A stretch of 64,000 bases of DNA from an uncultured Bacteroidales bacterium (GCA_900316245.1 ONCE01000001.1:120123-184122), one strand, 5' to 3'; shown: positions 16,454 through 24,389, counted from the first letter of the stretch. Notes: a model not told the origin generated them from the letters alone. A program made the numbers and translations.

Positions 16454-17748
16454 TTGTACTTTTGAAAACCCTCCAGGTGATCCTGGCTCTGTCGGTGCTC
16501 ATCCTCATCCACGAGGCGGGGCACTTCTTTTGGGCGCGCCTCTTCCATATCCGCGTAGACAAGTTCTTCCTTTTCTTCGATGCGGGAGGCGTCAAGCTCT
16601 TTTCCAAGAAGATAGGGGACACGGAATACGGCATTGGCTGGCTGCCCCTGGGCGGCTACTGCAAGATTGCCGGTATGGTGGACGAATCTATGGACACCGA
16701 CCAGCTCAAGAAGGACCCCCAGCCCTGGGAATTCCGTTCCAAGCCGGCCTGGCAGCGGCTGCTGGTGATGTCCGGCGGTGTAATCAACAACTTTATCCTG
16801 GCCATCGTGCTGTTCTGTGCCATCCTGGGCATCTGGGGAGACAATTACATCCCCAACAACAGCCCCGTCTACGTGAACGAACTGGGCGAGGAACTGGGCT
16901 TCCGCACGGGAGACCGCATCCTTAAGATGGACGACTACGTCCCGGATGATTTCTTGAATTTACAGGCCGATCTGGCCCGCCGTCAGGTGCAGCAGGTGCA
17001 GGTCCTCCGTGGCACCGACATCCTCACGCTTTATATGGACCAGTCCCTGATGGGGGCTGTGGTCAATACCCCCGGTATGTTTGACATAGCGCTGCCTTTT
17101 GTGATTGACAGCGTGATGCGCACGTCTCCCAACGTGGGCTCCGGACTGGTCAGGGGAGACCGCATCGTTGAGGTGGCAGGCGTTCCGTCCCCTTATCTGC
17201 AGGATGCCCAGAAGGTGCTGCGGGCCCATCCCGGCGAGCAGCTTCCCGTTACGGTGGTCCGTGCCGGAGACAGCCTTGCGATGACCCTTCAGGTGGATTC
17301 CCTGGGTATGCTGGGCGTGTATCCCCGCAACATTGCCGTAGAGCATCGCAGCTATACCGTGGCCTCCTGCATCCCCGCCGGATGCGCCCTGGCCTGGGAT
17401 ACCGTCACCGGTTATCTGCGGGATCTCCGGCTGGTGGCTACCCCTTCTACCGGCGCTTACAAGTCGGTGGGCAGTTTCGTTGCCATCGGCCAGGTGTTTC
17501 CTTCTACCTGGAACTGGCACCAGTTCCTCTATATTCTGGCTCTGCTGTCCATTATGCTGGGCGTGATGAACCTCCTGCCCATCCCCGCCCTGGACGGCGG
17601 ACACATCGTTTTCTGCCTGTACGAGATGATTACGGGCAAAAAGCCCAGCGACCGCTTCCTGATGGTGGCCCAGCTGATTGGAATGGCATTGTTATTGCTG
17701 CTTATGTTCCTGGCATTTGGAAATGATATTGCTAGATTAATTCGTTGA
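16450..17748 (+). CDS. rseP: Site-2 protease RseP
   Basis: Inner-membrane intramembrane zinc protease (M50) that cleaves anti-sigma factors or remnant signal peptides. HEAGH (in LILIHEAGHFFWA) near the N terminus and the LLPIPALDGGH motif near the C terminus give the zinc site; two PDZ-like regions lie between (about residues 115-300). 432 aa with four hydrophobic segments. Coupled to dxr by a 4-bp overlap and followed after 2 bp by the DUF4837 lipoprotein gene. Confidence 0.95.
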   Translation: MIVLLKTLQVILALSVLILIHEAGHFFWARLFHIRVDKFFLFFDAGGVKLFSKKIGDTEYGIGWLPLGGYCKIAGMVDESMDTDQLKKDPQPWEFRSKPAWQRLLVMSGGVINNFILAIVLFCAILGIWGDNYIPNNSPVYVNELGEELGFRTGDRILKMDDYVPDDFLNLQADLARRQVQQVQVLRGTDILTLYMDQSLMGAVVNTPGMFDIALPFVIDSVMRTSPNVGSGLVRGDRIVEVAGVPSPYLQDAQKVLRAHPGEQLPVTVVRAGDSLAMTLQVDSLGMLGVYPRNIAVEHRSYTVASCIPAGCALAWDTVTGYLRDLRLVATPSTGAYKSVGSFVAIGQVFPSTWNWHQFLYILALLSIMLGVMNLLPIPALDGGHIVFCLYEMITGKKPSDRFLMVAQLIGMALLLLLMFLAFGNDIARLIR

Positions 17749-17750
17749 TT

Positions 17751-18764
17751 ATGAAATACGTCAGCCGTCTGATGGTCCTCGTGGCCTGTGTCCTGTCCCT
17801 GATGGGTTGCAAGCAGGGCAACAAGAAGAATCTTCTCCCCAACGTGAGCGGCAAGGCCGGCGAGGTGCTGGTCATCATTGAGCGTGAGCAGTGGGAAGGC
17901 AATCTGGGTGTGGCCATCCGCGAGGAACTGGCCCAGGACACCCCTTACCTGGCCCAGAGAGAGCCCCTTTTCAGTCTCTCCAACGTCCCTCCGGGAAGCT
18001 TCAACACTATGTTCAAGATGCACCGGAACCTGCTTATGATCGATATCAATCCGCAGAACCAGACCAATGGCGTGCAGTACAAGAACAACCTGTGGGCCCA
18101 GCCCCAGGCCTGCGTGCAGATCCACGCCGTAGATGCAGACCAGGCCCTGGCTTTCTTCCTGGAATCGGCCCCTGTCATCTCCGAGTTCTTCGAGCAGAGC
18201 GAGCGTGACCGCATCATAGCCAACGCCAAACTCTATGAGGAGAGCGCCCTAAGGGAGCCTGTCTGCAAAGTGGCCGGCGGTTACATCCATTTCCCCAGCG
18301 GCTATCGCTGCCGCAAGATGACGGACGATTTCGTCTGGATTGCAGACGAGAAGCAGTATGTCCAGCAGTATGTGATGGTCTACCGTTATCCCGTTCCTGC
18401 AAACGGTGATGTCTTCTCCGTGGATAACATCATTGACACCCGCAACCGTGTTATGAGAGACAATGTTCCCGGTATGTTCGAAGGCTCTTATATGACCACT
18501 TCCGTTGCCGAGGAACCTACCACCCGTTCCCTGCGTTACAAGGGCCGCAATTTTATGGAGACCCGCGGCTTCTGGGAGGTGCACGGAGACTTCATGGGAG
18601 GCCCCTTCGTATCCCACTCTTTCTACAGCCCCGACGGCAAGGATATCATTGTGCTGGAAGCCTTTGTATTTGCCCCCAGATACGACAAGAGGCAGTACCT
18701 CCGCCAGGTGGAAGCATTGCTCTATTCTTTCGAGTGGGAAGGGGAAGAAAAAGATGAAAAATAA
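17751..18764 (+). CDS. DUF4837 family lipoprotein
   Basis: 337-aa lipoprotein (MKYVSRLMVLVACVLSLMGC, Cys20). The start of the mature part (NLLPNVSGKAGEVLVIIE) and the IDINPQNQ block are typical of the Bacteroidota-specific DUF4837 family, whose function I do not know. It follows rseP closely, which suggests an envelope role. ATG at 17751 is chosen over the upstream TTG because it directly starts the signal peptide. The tRNA-Glu promoter begins at its 3' end. Confidence 0.8.
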   Translation: MKYVSRLMVLVACVLSLMGCKQGNKKNLLPNVSGKAGEVLVIIEREQWEGNLGVAIREELAQDTPYLAQREPLFSLSNVPPGSFNTMFKMHRNLLMIDINPQNQTNGVQYKNNLWAQPQACVQIHAVDADQALAFFLESAPVISEFFEQSERDRIIANAKLYEESALREPVCKVAGGYIHFPSGYRCRKMTDDFVWIADEKQYVQQYVMVYRYPVPANGDVFSVDNIIDTRNRVMRDNVPGMFEGSYMTTSVAEEPTTRSLRYKGRNFMETRGFWEVHGDFMGGPFVSHSFYSPDGKDIIVLEAFVFAPRYDKRQYLRQVEALLYSFEWEGEEKDEK

Positions 18765-18765
18765 T

Positions 18766-18796
18766 TTTGCTTGGTAAGAAAATTTTCTTACCTTTG
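18766..18796 (+). promoter_or_regulatory. Full promoter for tRNA-Glu
   Basis: TTTG (18766-18769), 19-bp spacer, TACCTTTG (18789-18796): a textbook Bacteroidota -33/-7 pair, 13 nt before the tRNA. Confidence 0.85.
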
Positions 18797-18809
18797 CAGT
18801 CCCAAGTTT

Positions 18810-18884
18810 GGTGGGTTCGTATAACGGTTAGTACTCGGGATTTTCATTCCCGCAATAGGAGTTCGATTCTCCTACCCACTACCA
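18810..18884 (+). tRNA. tRNA-Glu (anticodon TTC)
   Basis: Complete cloverleaf: acceptor GGTGGGT with ACCCACT, D arm, anticodon stem CGGGA/TCCCG with loop TTTTCAT (anticodon TTC), T arm with GTTCGATTC, and an encoded CCA end. It runs directly into a coding remnant of rpsT two bases later. Confidence 0.95.
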
Positions 18885-18886
18885 AA

Positions 18887-19090
18887 TGCCTGCATAACAA
18901 GTATTATGCAAAAACTACCAGGAACGCAATCCGCGACCTGCGTAACACCACCGACAAGGCAGCAGCCCAGGAGAATGCTCCCAAGGTCTATGCAATGATT
19001 GACAAACTCGCCAAGATCGGGGTTATCCACAAAAACAAAGCGGCCAACCTCAAGAGCGGCCTTCAGGTTTATATTAACAAGCTCGCCTAA
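18887..19090 (+). pseudogene. rpsT: 30S ribosomal protein S20, 5'-truncated
   Basis: The frame reads LHNKYYAKTTRNAIRDLR, then NTTDKAAAQENAPKVYAMIDKLAKIG, then VIHKNKAANLKS and a short tail, clearly the last 65 or so residues of S20. The normal N terminus (about 15-20 residues, starting MANHKSS-like) is absent: the sequence joins the CCA end of tRNA-Glu to about codon 17 of S20. No ATG, GTG or TTG precedes the conserved part after the tRNA; the frame stays open only by reading through the tRNA. Either a real deletion or an assembly collapse between tRNA-Glu and rpsT. As written it should not make a normal S20. Confidence 0.8.
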
Positions 19091-19102
19091 GAGCTTGTTT
19101 TT
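19076..19102 (+). terminator. Terminator overlapping the rpsT stop codon
   Basis: AACAAGCTC-gcctaa-GAGCTTGTT followed by T-rich sequence; the stop codon is in the loop. Confidence 0.8.
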
Positions 19103-19132
19103 GTCTAGGGCTCACTTAGGCAACATAAAAGA

Positions 19133-19205
19133 CGGGATGTAGCGCAGTTGGTAGCGCACTACGTTCGGGACGTAGGGGTCGCTCGTTCGAGTCGAGTCAT
19201 CCCGA
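19133..19205 (+). tRNA. tRNA-Pro (anticodon CGG)
   Basis: Acceptor CGGGATG/CATCCCG, D arm GCGC/GCGC, anticodon stem CTACG/CGTAG with loop TTCGGGA (anticodon CGG), T arm with GTTCGAGTC. No encoded CCA. No TAnnTTTG box is seen just upstream, so it may be processed from read-through of the rpsT unit. Confidence 0.93.
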
Positions 19206-19253
19206 CACGAAAAAAGGAAGCTGTTCGGCTTCCTTTTTTCGTGCCGGGATGAC
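19196..19253 (+). terminator. Terminator extended into an inverted copy of the tRNA-Pro 3' end
   Basis: 26-bp arms (19196-19221 and 19228-19253) with one mismatch and a six-base loop. The inner part (CACGAAAAAAGGAAGC with GCTTCCTTTTTTCGTG) is a normal terminator; the outer part pairs the tRNA 3' acceptor strand (GTCATCCCG) with a downstream CGGGATGAC. Confidence 0.85.
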
Positions 19254-19320
19254 CAGAGAATCTTCGATTCATTGGGGGCCTAATCCCCCCTCCCTTTCCG
19301 CCGGCCCTTCATGCCCTACC
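19254..19320. other. Non-coding stretch before the 51-bp repeats
   Basis: GC-rich, with a small hairpin GGGGG-cctaat-CCCCC (about 19274-19289); nothing gene-like. Confidence 0.4.
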
Positions 19321-19522
19321 CTTCCCGAGCACGAAAATGGCCTTCCTGGTGCTCGGAACCCGGTTCTACCCCTTCCCGAGCACGAAAATGGCCTTCCTGG
19401 TGCTCGGAACCCGGTTCTACCCCTTCCCGAGCACGAAAATGACCCTCCTGGTGCTCGGAACCCGGTTCTACCCCTTCCCGAGCACGAAAATGACCTTCCT
19501 GGTGCGCGAGACCCCGAAATCC
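19321..19522. repeat. 51-bp tandem repeat of hairpins, about four units
   Basis: Units start at 19321, 19372, 19423 and 19474. The first two are identical, the third has two changes, and the fourth degenerates after about 32 bases. Each unit contains the inverted repeat CCGAGCAC...GTGCTCGG (16-base spacer) and the short palindrome GAACCcGGTTC. Because 51 is a multiple of three, open frames run through it (one gives 17-residue repeats starting Met-Ala-Phe-Leu), but the changes do not favour any frame. Confidence 0.9.
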
Positions 19523-19525
19523 GGA

Positions 19526-19566
19526 GGAAATTGGTTTTTCGGGTCCCGTCCCGAAAAATAATTTCC
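19526..19566. repeat. Inverted repeat after the 51-bp array
   Basis: GGAAATT-gg-TTTTTCGGG, loop TCCCGT, then CCCGAAAAA-t-AATTTCC: 16 paired bases with a small bulge. It closes the repeat array and may be a terminator. Confidence 0.7.
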
Positions 19567-19609
19567 GGAGGATGGTGGGCTATTAATATACCTATCCATT
19601 TGTCCGGAT

Positions 19610-19706
19610 GAACAAAAGTTTGTTCTGTCTGTCATAATTGGCCGGGCGGAGGGTAATCTTCTTGCACGGGGGGAAGATTATCGCTAATTTTACTACACAG
19701 AACAAA
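19610..19706. promoter_or_regulatory. Possible operator and leader hairpin upstream of the esterase pair
   Basis: GAACAAA-ag-TTTGTTC palindrome (19610-19625), a third GAACAAA half-site at 19700-19706, and between them a hairpin GGTAATCTTC/GAAGATTATC (19652-19682). A clear -7 box is not seen. A regulatory role is inference from position. Confidence 0.35.
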
Positions 19707-19732
19707 TTAACTAATAACTAGTTTTATCCATA

Positions 19733-21097
19733 ATGAAGAACTGTATTAAACTTATCCTGGCTGCAGGGGCTATGTCCTTTGCAGTGGCTGCGGGTGCCCA
19801 GACCCTGAAGATGACCCACCAGGTGGTGCGCATCACGGCTTATGAGGCTTCTACTTCCGTCAATCTGGTGGTAGTGAAGCCTGAAATCAAACTGGACGTG
19901 CTGGATCCTTCGGTGTTTACCGTAGAGACCAACGGCGTTGAACGCAACGTCAAGATTGTCTACCCTTGCGACGACCGCGGTGAGTGGACCGACGGCGGTG
20001 AGTACCTGGCCTTCGGCCTGGAAGTGAGCCGTGAGCGTGGGGCTTCTCCGCTGGTATCCAGAGGTATGGGTACCTGGAGCAAGGCCTATCCGGTCAAGGT
20101 GGCCCTCAAGCCCGGTAAGGTCCTCAAGGTGGGCAAGCAGAAGTTCACGGCCGTGGAATGCGCCACGGACCACGCCCTCCGCAACTTCCTGTCCGAGTCC
20201 GATTTCTTCCGTCGCGGTACCTTCACCGGTCCTTCCACCGGCCGTCCCGGAGACGAGACCCTCACCTTCGGCGCCTTTGAGCCCGAGGCCCTGAGAATCG
20301 ACGGCAAGAAGAACCCCCTCATCATCTGGCTCCACGGTATGGGCGAAGGCGGTACCGACGTTTCCATCGAACTGATGGGTAACGAGGTGGTGGCCCTCAT
20401 CCGCAGCGACATCCAGTCCCACTTTACCACGGAAGGCGGTGAGAGCGGCGCCTATGTGCTGGCCGTCCAGTGCCCCACTATGTGGATGGGCACTTCCAAG
20501 GGCTTCGGCCGGGGAGAATATCCTTCCCTCTACTCCGACGTCCTCAAGTCCTGCATTGACAACTACCTGTGCCAGAATCCCGACGTGGATCCCTACCGTG
20601 TATACATCGGCGGTTGCTCCAACGGCGGTTATATGACCATGAACATGGTTCTTCGCAATCCCGGCTTCTTTGCTGCCGCATATCCTACCTGCGAAGCTTA
20701 TATGGACCAGAACATCTCCGACGTTCAGATCCAGCAGCTGGCCAAGGAGAACATCTGGTTTGTCCAGTCCTTTGACGACACCACGGTGAACCCCAACGAG
20801 TACTGCATCCCCACCTTCAAGCGTCTGATGGCGGCCGGTGCCAAGAACGTCTGGATGTCTATGTTCGAGAGCGTGATTGGAACCGATACGCCCGGTCAGA
20901 GACTCTTCGGTCACTTCTCCTGGTGCTATGTGTTCAACGATCAGGTTACCGGTTCCCAGGAGCAGTCCACGGCCGACGTAAAGCCCACCAACAACGGTGG
21001 CGGTACCGTGGCTCCCCAGGGCTTCAACAACCTCTTCGAGTGGATGAACGCCCAGAAACGTACCGACCCCATTCCCGTACAGAATCCCAGATGGTAA
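19733..21097 (+). CDS. Secreted alpha/beta-hydrolase (esterase/depolymerase-like), copy 1
   Basis: 454-aa exported protein with signal peptide (ends GAQ). An N-terminal beta-rich domain (about residues 25-130) precedes an alpha/beta-hydrolase: HGMGEGG oxyanion loop, nucleophile elbow GGCSNGGYM, acid in DDTTVNP, His in FGHFSW. This layout resembles CE1/feruloyl-esterase and PHB-depolymerase-like proteins of Bacteroidota; the substrate is not identifiable. The next gene is a tandem paralogue of similar length, 20 bp downstream, suggesting duplication and joint expression. Its own promoter region is described at 19610-19706. Confidence 0.8.
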   Translation: MKNCIKLILAAGAMSFAVAAGAQTLKMTHQVVRITAYEASTSVNLVVVKPEIKLDVLDPSVFTVETNGVERNVKIVYPCDDRGEWTDGGEYLAFGLEVSRERGASPLVSRGMGTWSKAYPVKVALKPGKVLKVGKQKFTAVECATDHALRNFLSESDFFRRGTFTGPSTGRPGDETLTFGAFEPEALRIDGKKNPLIIWLHGMGEGGTDVSIELMGNEVVALIRSDIQSHFTTEGGESGAYVLAVQCPTMWMGTSKGFGRGEYPSLYSDVLKSCIDNYLCQNPDVDPYRVYIGGCSNGGYMTMNMVLRNPGFFAAAYPTCEAYMDQNISDVQIQQLAKENIWFVQSFDDTTVNPNEYCIPTFKRLMAAGAKNVWMSMFESVIGTDTPGQRLFGHFSWCYVFNDQVTGSQEQSTADVKPTNNGGGTVAPQGFNNLFEWMNAQKRTDPIPVQNPRW

Positions 21098-21117
21098 TTA
21101 AAAGAATATAGCCAACC

Positions 21118-22491
21118 ATGAATAAGATGAGACTTTTCGCAGCCCTGGCTGCCTGCGCGGCGGTTGTATCGGCCCAAGCGCAAACCCTTAAGATGGAACC
21201 CCAGGTAGTGGGTGTGACCACTTATGAGGCCTCCACCGCCGTGAACCTGGTGGTGGTAAAGCCGGAAGTCAAGATTGACCTCCCCGATCCCTCCGTGTTT
21301 GCTGTAAACACCAACGGAACCGACCGCAACGTGGTCTCCGTCTATCCTTCCGACGCCCGCGGCGCCTTCAACCCGGAAGGGGAGTACATCGCCCTGGGTC
21401 TGGAGAAGGCTACGGGCCGAGGTCTGGGCCTTTCCAAGGCAGGCAGCGTATGGAGACAGGAATACAAGGTCAAGGTGGACCTGAAGAAGGGCAAGGCCCT
21501 CAAGGCCGGCAAGCAGAAGTTCACCTCCATCGACTGCGAGACCGACAAGGCCCTCAAGGACTTCGTATCTGAGGCCGATTATTTCAACAAGGGCGCCTTC
21601 ACCGGCAAGGCTACCGGCAAGGTGGGAGACCTCACCCTCACTTATGCCGCTTACGAGCCCTGGTCCCTCAAGGGAGACGGCAAGGCCAATCCGCTGGTGA
21701 TCTGGCTGCACGGTGGCGGCGAAGGCGGTGTGGACGTATCCATCACCCTGCTGGGCAATGAGGTGGTTTCCCTCATCCGTCCCCAGATCCAGTCCCACTT
21801 CACTACCGAAGGCGGCGAAGGCGGAGCCTATGTCCTCTCCGTCCAGTGCCCTACGATGTGGATGGGTACCGCCGACGGCGGCTTCAACCACGGGGATTAT
21901 CCTTCCGTGTACGCCGACGTCCTCAAGTCCTGCATCGACTACTATGTGGGCCTGAATCCCGACGTAGACCGCAACCGCATCTACGTGGGCGGCTGCTCCA
22001 ACGGCGGCTATATGACTATGCTGATGCTGCTCCGTCATCCCCGTTTCTTCGCCGCCGCTTATCCCACCTGCGAGGCCTATATGGACCAGTACATCTCCGA
22101 CGTGCAGATCAAGCAGCTGGCCGAAGAAAACATCTGGATCGTCCAGTCCTACGACGACACCACCGTGGATCCCAAGGTCCACTGCATCCCCACTTTCCAG
22201 CGCCTGGTCAAGGCCGGTGCCAAGAATGTCTGGATGTCCATGTTCGAGTCTGTTGAAGGCATTGACAACCCGGGTCAGAAACTGTTTGGCCACTTCTCCT
22301 GGTGCTACGTCTTCAATGATGCAGTTACTATGTCCCAGGAGCAGAGCGAAGGCGACGTGAAACCCTCCAACAACGGCGGCGGTTCCGTAGCCCCTCAGGG
22401 CCACGCCAACCTCTTCGAGTGGATGAACGCCCAGGTACTCACCGCACCCGAGATGCCCCAGCAGCAGTTCGGTGGTGGAAGAAGAAGATAA
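21118..22491 (+). CDS. Secreted alpha/beta-hydrolase (esterase/depolymerase-like), copy 2
   Basis: 457-aa tandem paralogue of the preceding gene. The same parts are present: signal peptide, beta-rich N-terminal domain (TYEASTAVNLVVVKPEVK), HGGGEGG loop, nucleophile elbow GGCSNGGYM, DDTTVDP acid and FGHFSW His. The two proteins are collinear throughout and differ mainly in the middle of the N-terminal domain and at the C terminus (here QQQFGGGRRR). Catalytic residues are kept in both, so they may have different substrates. A bidirectional terminator follows. Confidence 0.8.
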   Translation: MNKMRLFAALAACAAVVSAQAQTLKMEPQVVGVTTYEASTAVNLVVVKPEVKIDLPDPSVFAVNTNGTDRNVVSVYPSDARGAFNPEGEYIALGLEKATGRGLGLSKAGSVWRQEYKVKVDLKKGKALKAGKQKFTSIDCETDKALKDFVSEADYFNKGAFTGKATGKVGDLTLTYAAYEPWSLKGDGKANPLVIWLHGGGEGGVDVSITLLGNEVVSLIRPQIQSHFTTEGGEGGAYVLSVQCPTMWMGTADGGFNHGDYPSVYADVLKSCIDYYVGLNPDVDRNRIYVGGCSNGGYMTMLMLLRHPRFFAAAYPTCEAYMDQYISDVQIKQLAEENIWIVQSYDDTTVDPKVHCIPTFQRLVKAGAKNVWMSMFESVEGIDNPGQKLFGHFSWCYVFNDAVTMSQEQSEGDVKPSNNGGGSVAPQGHANLFEWMNAQVLTAPEMPQQQFGGGRRR

Positions 22492-22509
22492 TCCGCTGAA
22501 AATGAATAC

Positions 22510-22545
22510 AAAAAAAGACATCCGCGAAAGCAGATGTCTTTTTTT
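22510..22545. terminator. Bidirectional terminator between esterase 2 and tRNA-Asn
   Basis: A7-GACATC ... GATGTC-T8; symmetrical A/T tails serve the plus-strand esterase operon and the minus-strand tRNA. Confidence 0.9.
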
Positions 22546-22547
22546 TG

Positions 22548-22621
22548 CTCCCCCTGTTGGACTTGAACCAACGACCCTCTGATTAACAGTCAGATGCTCT
22601 AACCAACTGAGCTAAGGAGGA
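22548..22621 (-). tRNA. tRNA-Asn (anticodon GTT)
   Basis: On the minus strand: acceptor TCCTCCT/AGGGGGA, D arm, anticodon loop CTGTTAA (anticodon GTT), T arm GGTTCAAGT; no encoded CCA. Its -7 box is at 22651-22658. Confidence 0.95.
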
Positions 22622-22650
22622 ATGATTTCCGCTCTCGTGGAACGGGATTG

Positions 22651-22658
22651 CAAAGGTA
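22651..22658 (-). promoter_or_regulatory. -7 box for tRNA-Asn
   Basis: TACCTTTG on the minus strand, 29 nt before the tRNA. Confidence 0.6.
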
Positions 22659-22727
22659 CAACCTTTTTTGAATTCTCCAAAGGTTTTTGATAAAAAATTT
22701 CATAAGAATACTTATCATTATTTTTAG

Positions 22728-22735
22728 TATCTTTG
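22728..22735 (+). promoter_or_regulatory. -7 box for the HU-like membrane protein gene
   Basis: TATCTTTG, 28 nt before the ATG at 22764. Confidence 0.6.
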
Positions 22736-22763
22736 TACGATAATCCGTAATCGCCTAACTAGT

Positions 22764-23636
22764 ATGGATATTGACCTCCTTTCCAAAATGGTGAAAGAAG
22801 TGGTAATGGACCACGACGTTGTCACCCTGCCCGGAGTGGGCAGCTTTGTAGCAGAATTGGTTCCGGCCAATTTCGCGGATCGCGGCTATACCATCCTGCC
22901 ACCCTACAGGAGACTCTCTTTCTCCCCCAAGCAAGGCGATGACACCCTTCTGGCTACCCTCTATGCCCAATCCAACGGGATTTCAGAGGCCGATGCCAAC
23001 CGCATCCTCACAGACTTCCTGGCCGAAATGAAGGAAGTGCTCAAGGTCAAGAAGACCATCATCTTCCCCGGCCTGGGCCGCCTCAGAGCCACTATGGAAA
23101 ATCACATCTTCTTTGTGGCCGATGAAGATCTGGAGATCTATCCCTCCGGATTCGGCCTGCAGCCCATCTCCCTCAAAACCCACGAGGAGACCAAGGAAGA
23201 GGTGGCCCAGGCCGTATCCAGCCTCGCCACCCTGCTGGAGAAGCAAAATGCGCCGGAACCCGTCAAGGAACCAGAACCGGTTGTGGAACCGGAACCTGTA
23301 AAAGAACCGGAACCTGTAAAAGAACCGGAGCCTGAACCTGAACCCGAGCCGGTAAAAGAGCCCGAACCTGTTAAGGAACCCGAGCCTGTCAAGGAACCGG
23401 AGCCCGAGCCGGAAAAAGAACCCGAGAAAGAGCCGGAGAAGGAACCCGAAGAGGAGTACGTATACAACTACCAGAAGAGAAAGAAGGGCTGGAAAGGTTT
23501 CTGGGTATTCATCCTGGTACTGGTTATCATTGCCCTGACGCTGGCCATTGCGCTGGTGGCCGTGGGCTATTTCTTCCCCGAGTGGCTCGATTCCTTCCTG
23601 TACACGCCCGAGGAGTATCAGATTATTCATAATTAG
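22764..23636 (+). CDS. HU-CCDC81-like protein with Pro-Glu repeat and C-terminal membrane helix
   Basis: 290 aa. Residues 1-135 form two HU-like folds ([14 protein letters not shown] and [13 protein letters not shown] are the paired signatures), as in the Bacteroidota HU-CCDC81/SPOR proteins. Residues about 165-230 are a low-complexity (E)PxPVKEP repeat, followed by a basic patch, one membrane helix (about 247-272) and a short tail. In relatives the C terminus is a periplasmic SPOR domain that binds denuded peptidoglycan; none is visible here. A spacer-like rod linking a cytoplasmic HU domain to the membrane is inference. It is the first gene of a likely four-gene unit (6-bp gap to the thioesterase). 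Confidence 0.75.
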   Translation: MDIDLLSKMVKEVVMDHDVVTLPGVGSFVAELVPANFADRGYTILPPYRRLSFSPKQGDDTLLATLYAQSNGISEADANRILTDFLAEMKEVLKVKKTIIFPGLGRLRATMENHIFFVADEDLEIYPSGFGLQPISLKTHEETKEEVAQAVSSLATLLEKQNAPEPVKEPEPVVEPEPVKEPEPVKEPEPEPEPEPVKEPEPVKEPEPVKEPEPEPEKEPEKEPEKEPEEEYVYNYQKRKKGWKGFWVFILVLVIIALTLAIALVAVGYFFPEWLDSFLYTPEEYQIIHN

Positions 23637-23642
23637 TTGATC

Positions 23643-24386
23643 ATGACGCCCGTCAGAAGAGAAGGATACAAGTTTTGCCAAGACCTCAGGGTTCCCTGCT
23701 ATCAGACCAACCGTCAGACCCTCCTGAAACCGGCCGCCTTTATGGATTTGGCCCAGGAGATTGCGTACTGGGCGGCCAGTGAGCTGGGATTCGGTTACGA
23801 TACGCTGCATCTGCACCACACCGCGTGGGTGCTCAGCCGCCTGCACATTCATTTCGAAGACTTCCCCAAATGGAGGGAAGACGTTTCGCTCTATACCTGG
23901 CACAAAGGGGCCGAAGGCCTCTTCTACCTCAGAGACTACGATCTCCGGAACAAGGACGGAAAGTCCGTCATCCAGGGCACCAGTTCCTGGGTAGTGATTG
24001 ACGAGCGTACCCGCCGCTTCGTGCGTCCGGAAGACCTCCAGAACCTCCTGAACACGGAAGGCGTAGACCACGCCATAGCCACTCCCGCCCCCAAGATCCA
24101 GCTGCCCCGCGAGGCCCAGCCGGAAAAAGTAGGGGAGCACACGGTAGCCTATTCGGACCTGGACCTGGTGGGCCATACCAACAACGTCCGTTACGTGGTA
24201 TGGGCCATGGACTGCCTCCCTTTGGAAGAGGCAGAAAAACCCGTCCGGGACCTTTACATCAACTTTAATAAAGAGACCACCCACGGAGAGAATGTAGAAC
24301 TCTACCGCCTCCGGGAGGGCAATGCCTGGTACGTGGAAGGCCGGGTTGAAGGTAAGCCCTGCTTTGTGGTCAAACTGGAATACTAG
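23643..24386 (+). CDS. Acyl-ACP thioesterase
   Basis: 247-aa double-hotdog thioesterase (FatA/FatB-like) that releases fatty acids from acyl carrier protein. N-terminal block YQTNRQTLLKPAAFMDLAQE and the second hotdog with DLDLVGHTNNVRYVVW (active-site Asn/His region) are typical. Start: ATG at 23643, directly after the upstream stop; the TTG six bases earlier is less likely. The transporter gene begins 3 bp downstream, so they are co-transcribed. Confidence 0.9.
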   Translation: MTPVRREGYKFCQDLRVPCYQTNRQTLLKPAAFMDLAQEIAYWAASELGFGYDTLHLHHTAWVLSRLHIHFEDFPKWREDVSLYTWHKGAEGLFYLRDYDLRNKDGKSVIQGTSSWVVIDERTRRFVRPEDLQNLLNTEGVDHAIATPAPKIQLPREAQPEKVGEHTVAYSDLDLVGHTNNVRYVVWAMDCLPLEEAEKPVRDLYINFNKETTHGENVELYRLREGNAWYVEGRVEGKPCFVVKLEY

Positions 24387-24389
24387 ACT

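Noticed and set aside
19022-19031. DnaA-box-like TTATCCACA
   Set aside because: It lies in conserved S20 codons (VIHKNK) and is single; no cluster or DUE-like region indicates an origin.
19321-19522. CRISPR array
   Set aside because: The whole 51-bp unit is repeated without variable spacers and no cas genes are near.
19249-19611. 120-aa and 74-aa frames through the 51-bp repeats
   Set aside because: Repeat length is a multiple of three, so several frames stay open; base changes between units are not biased to any reading frame and no ribosome site is visible. Kept as a repeat.
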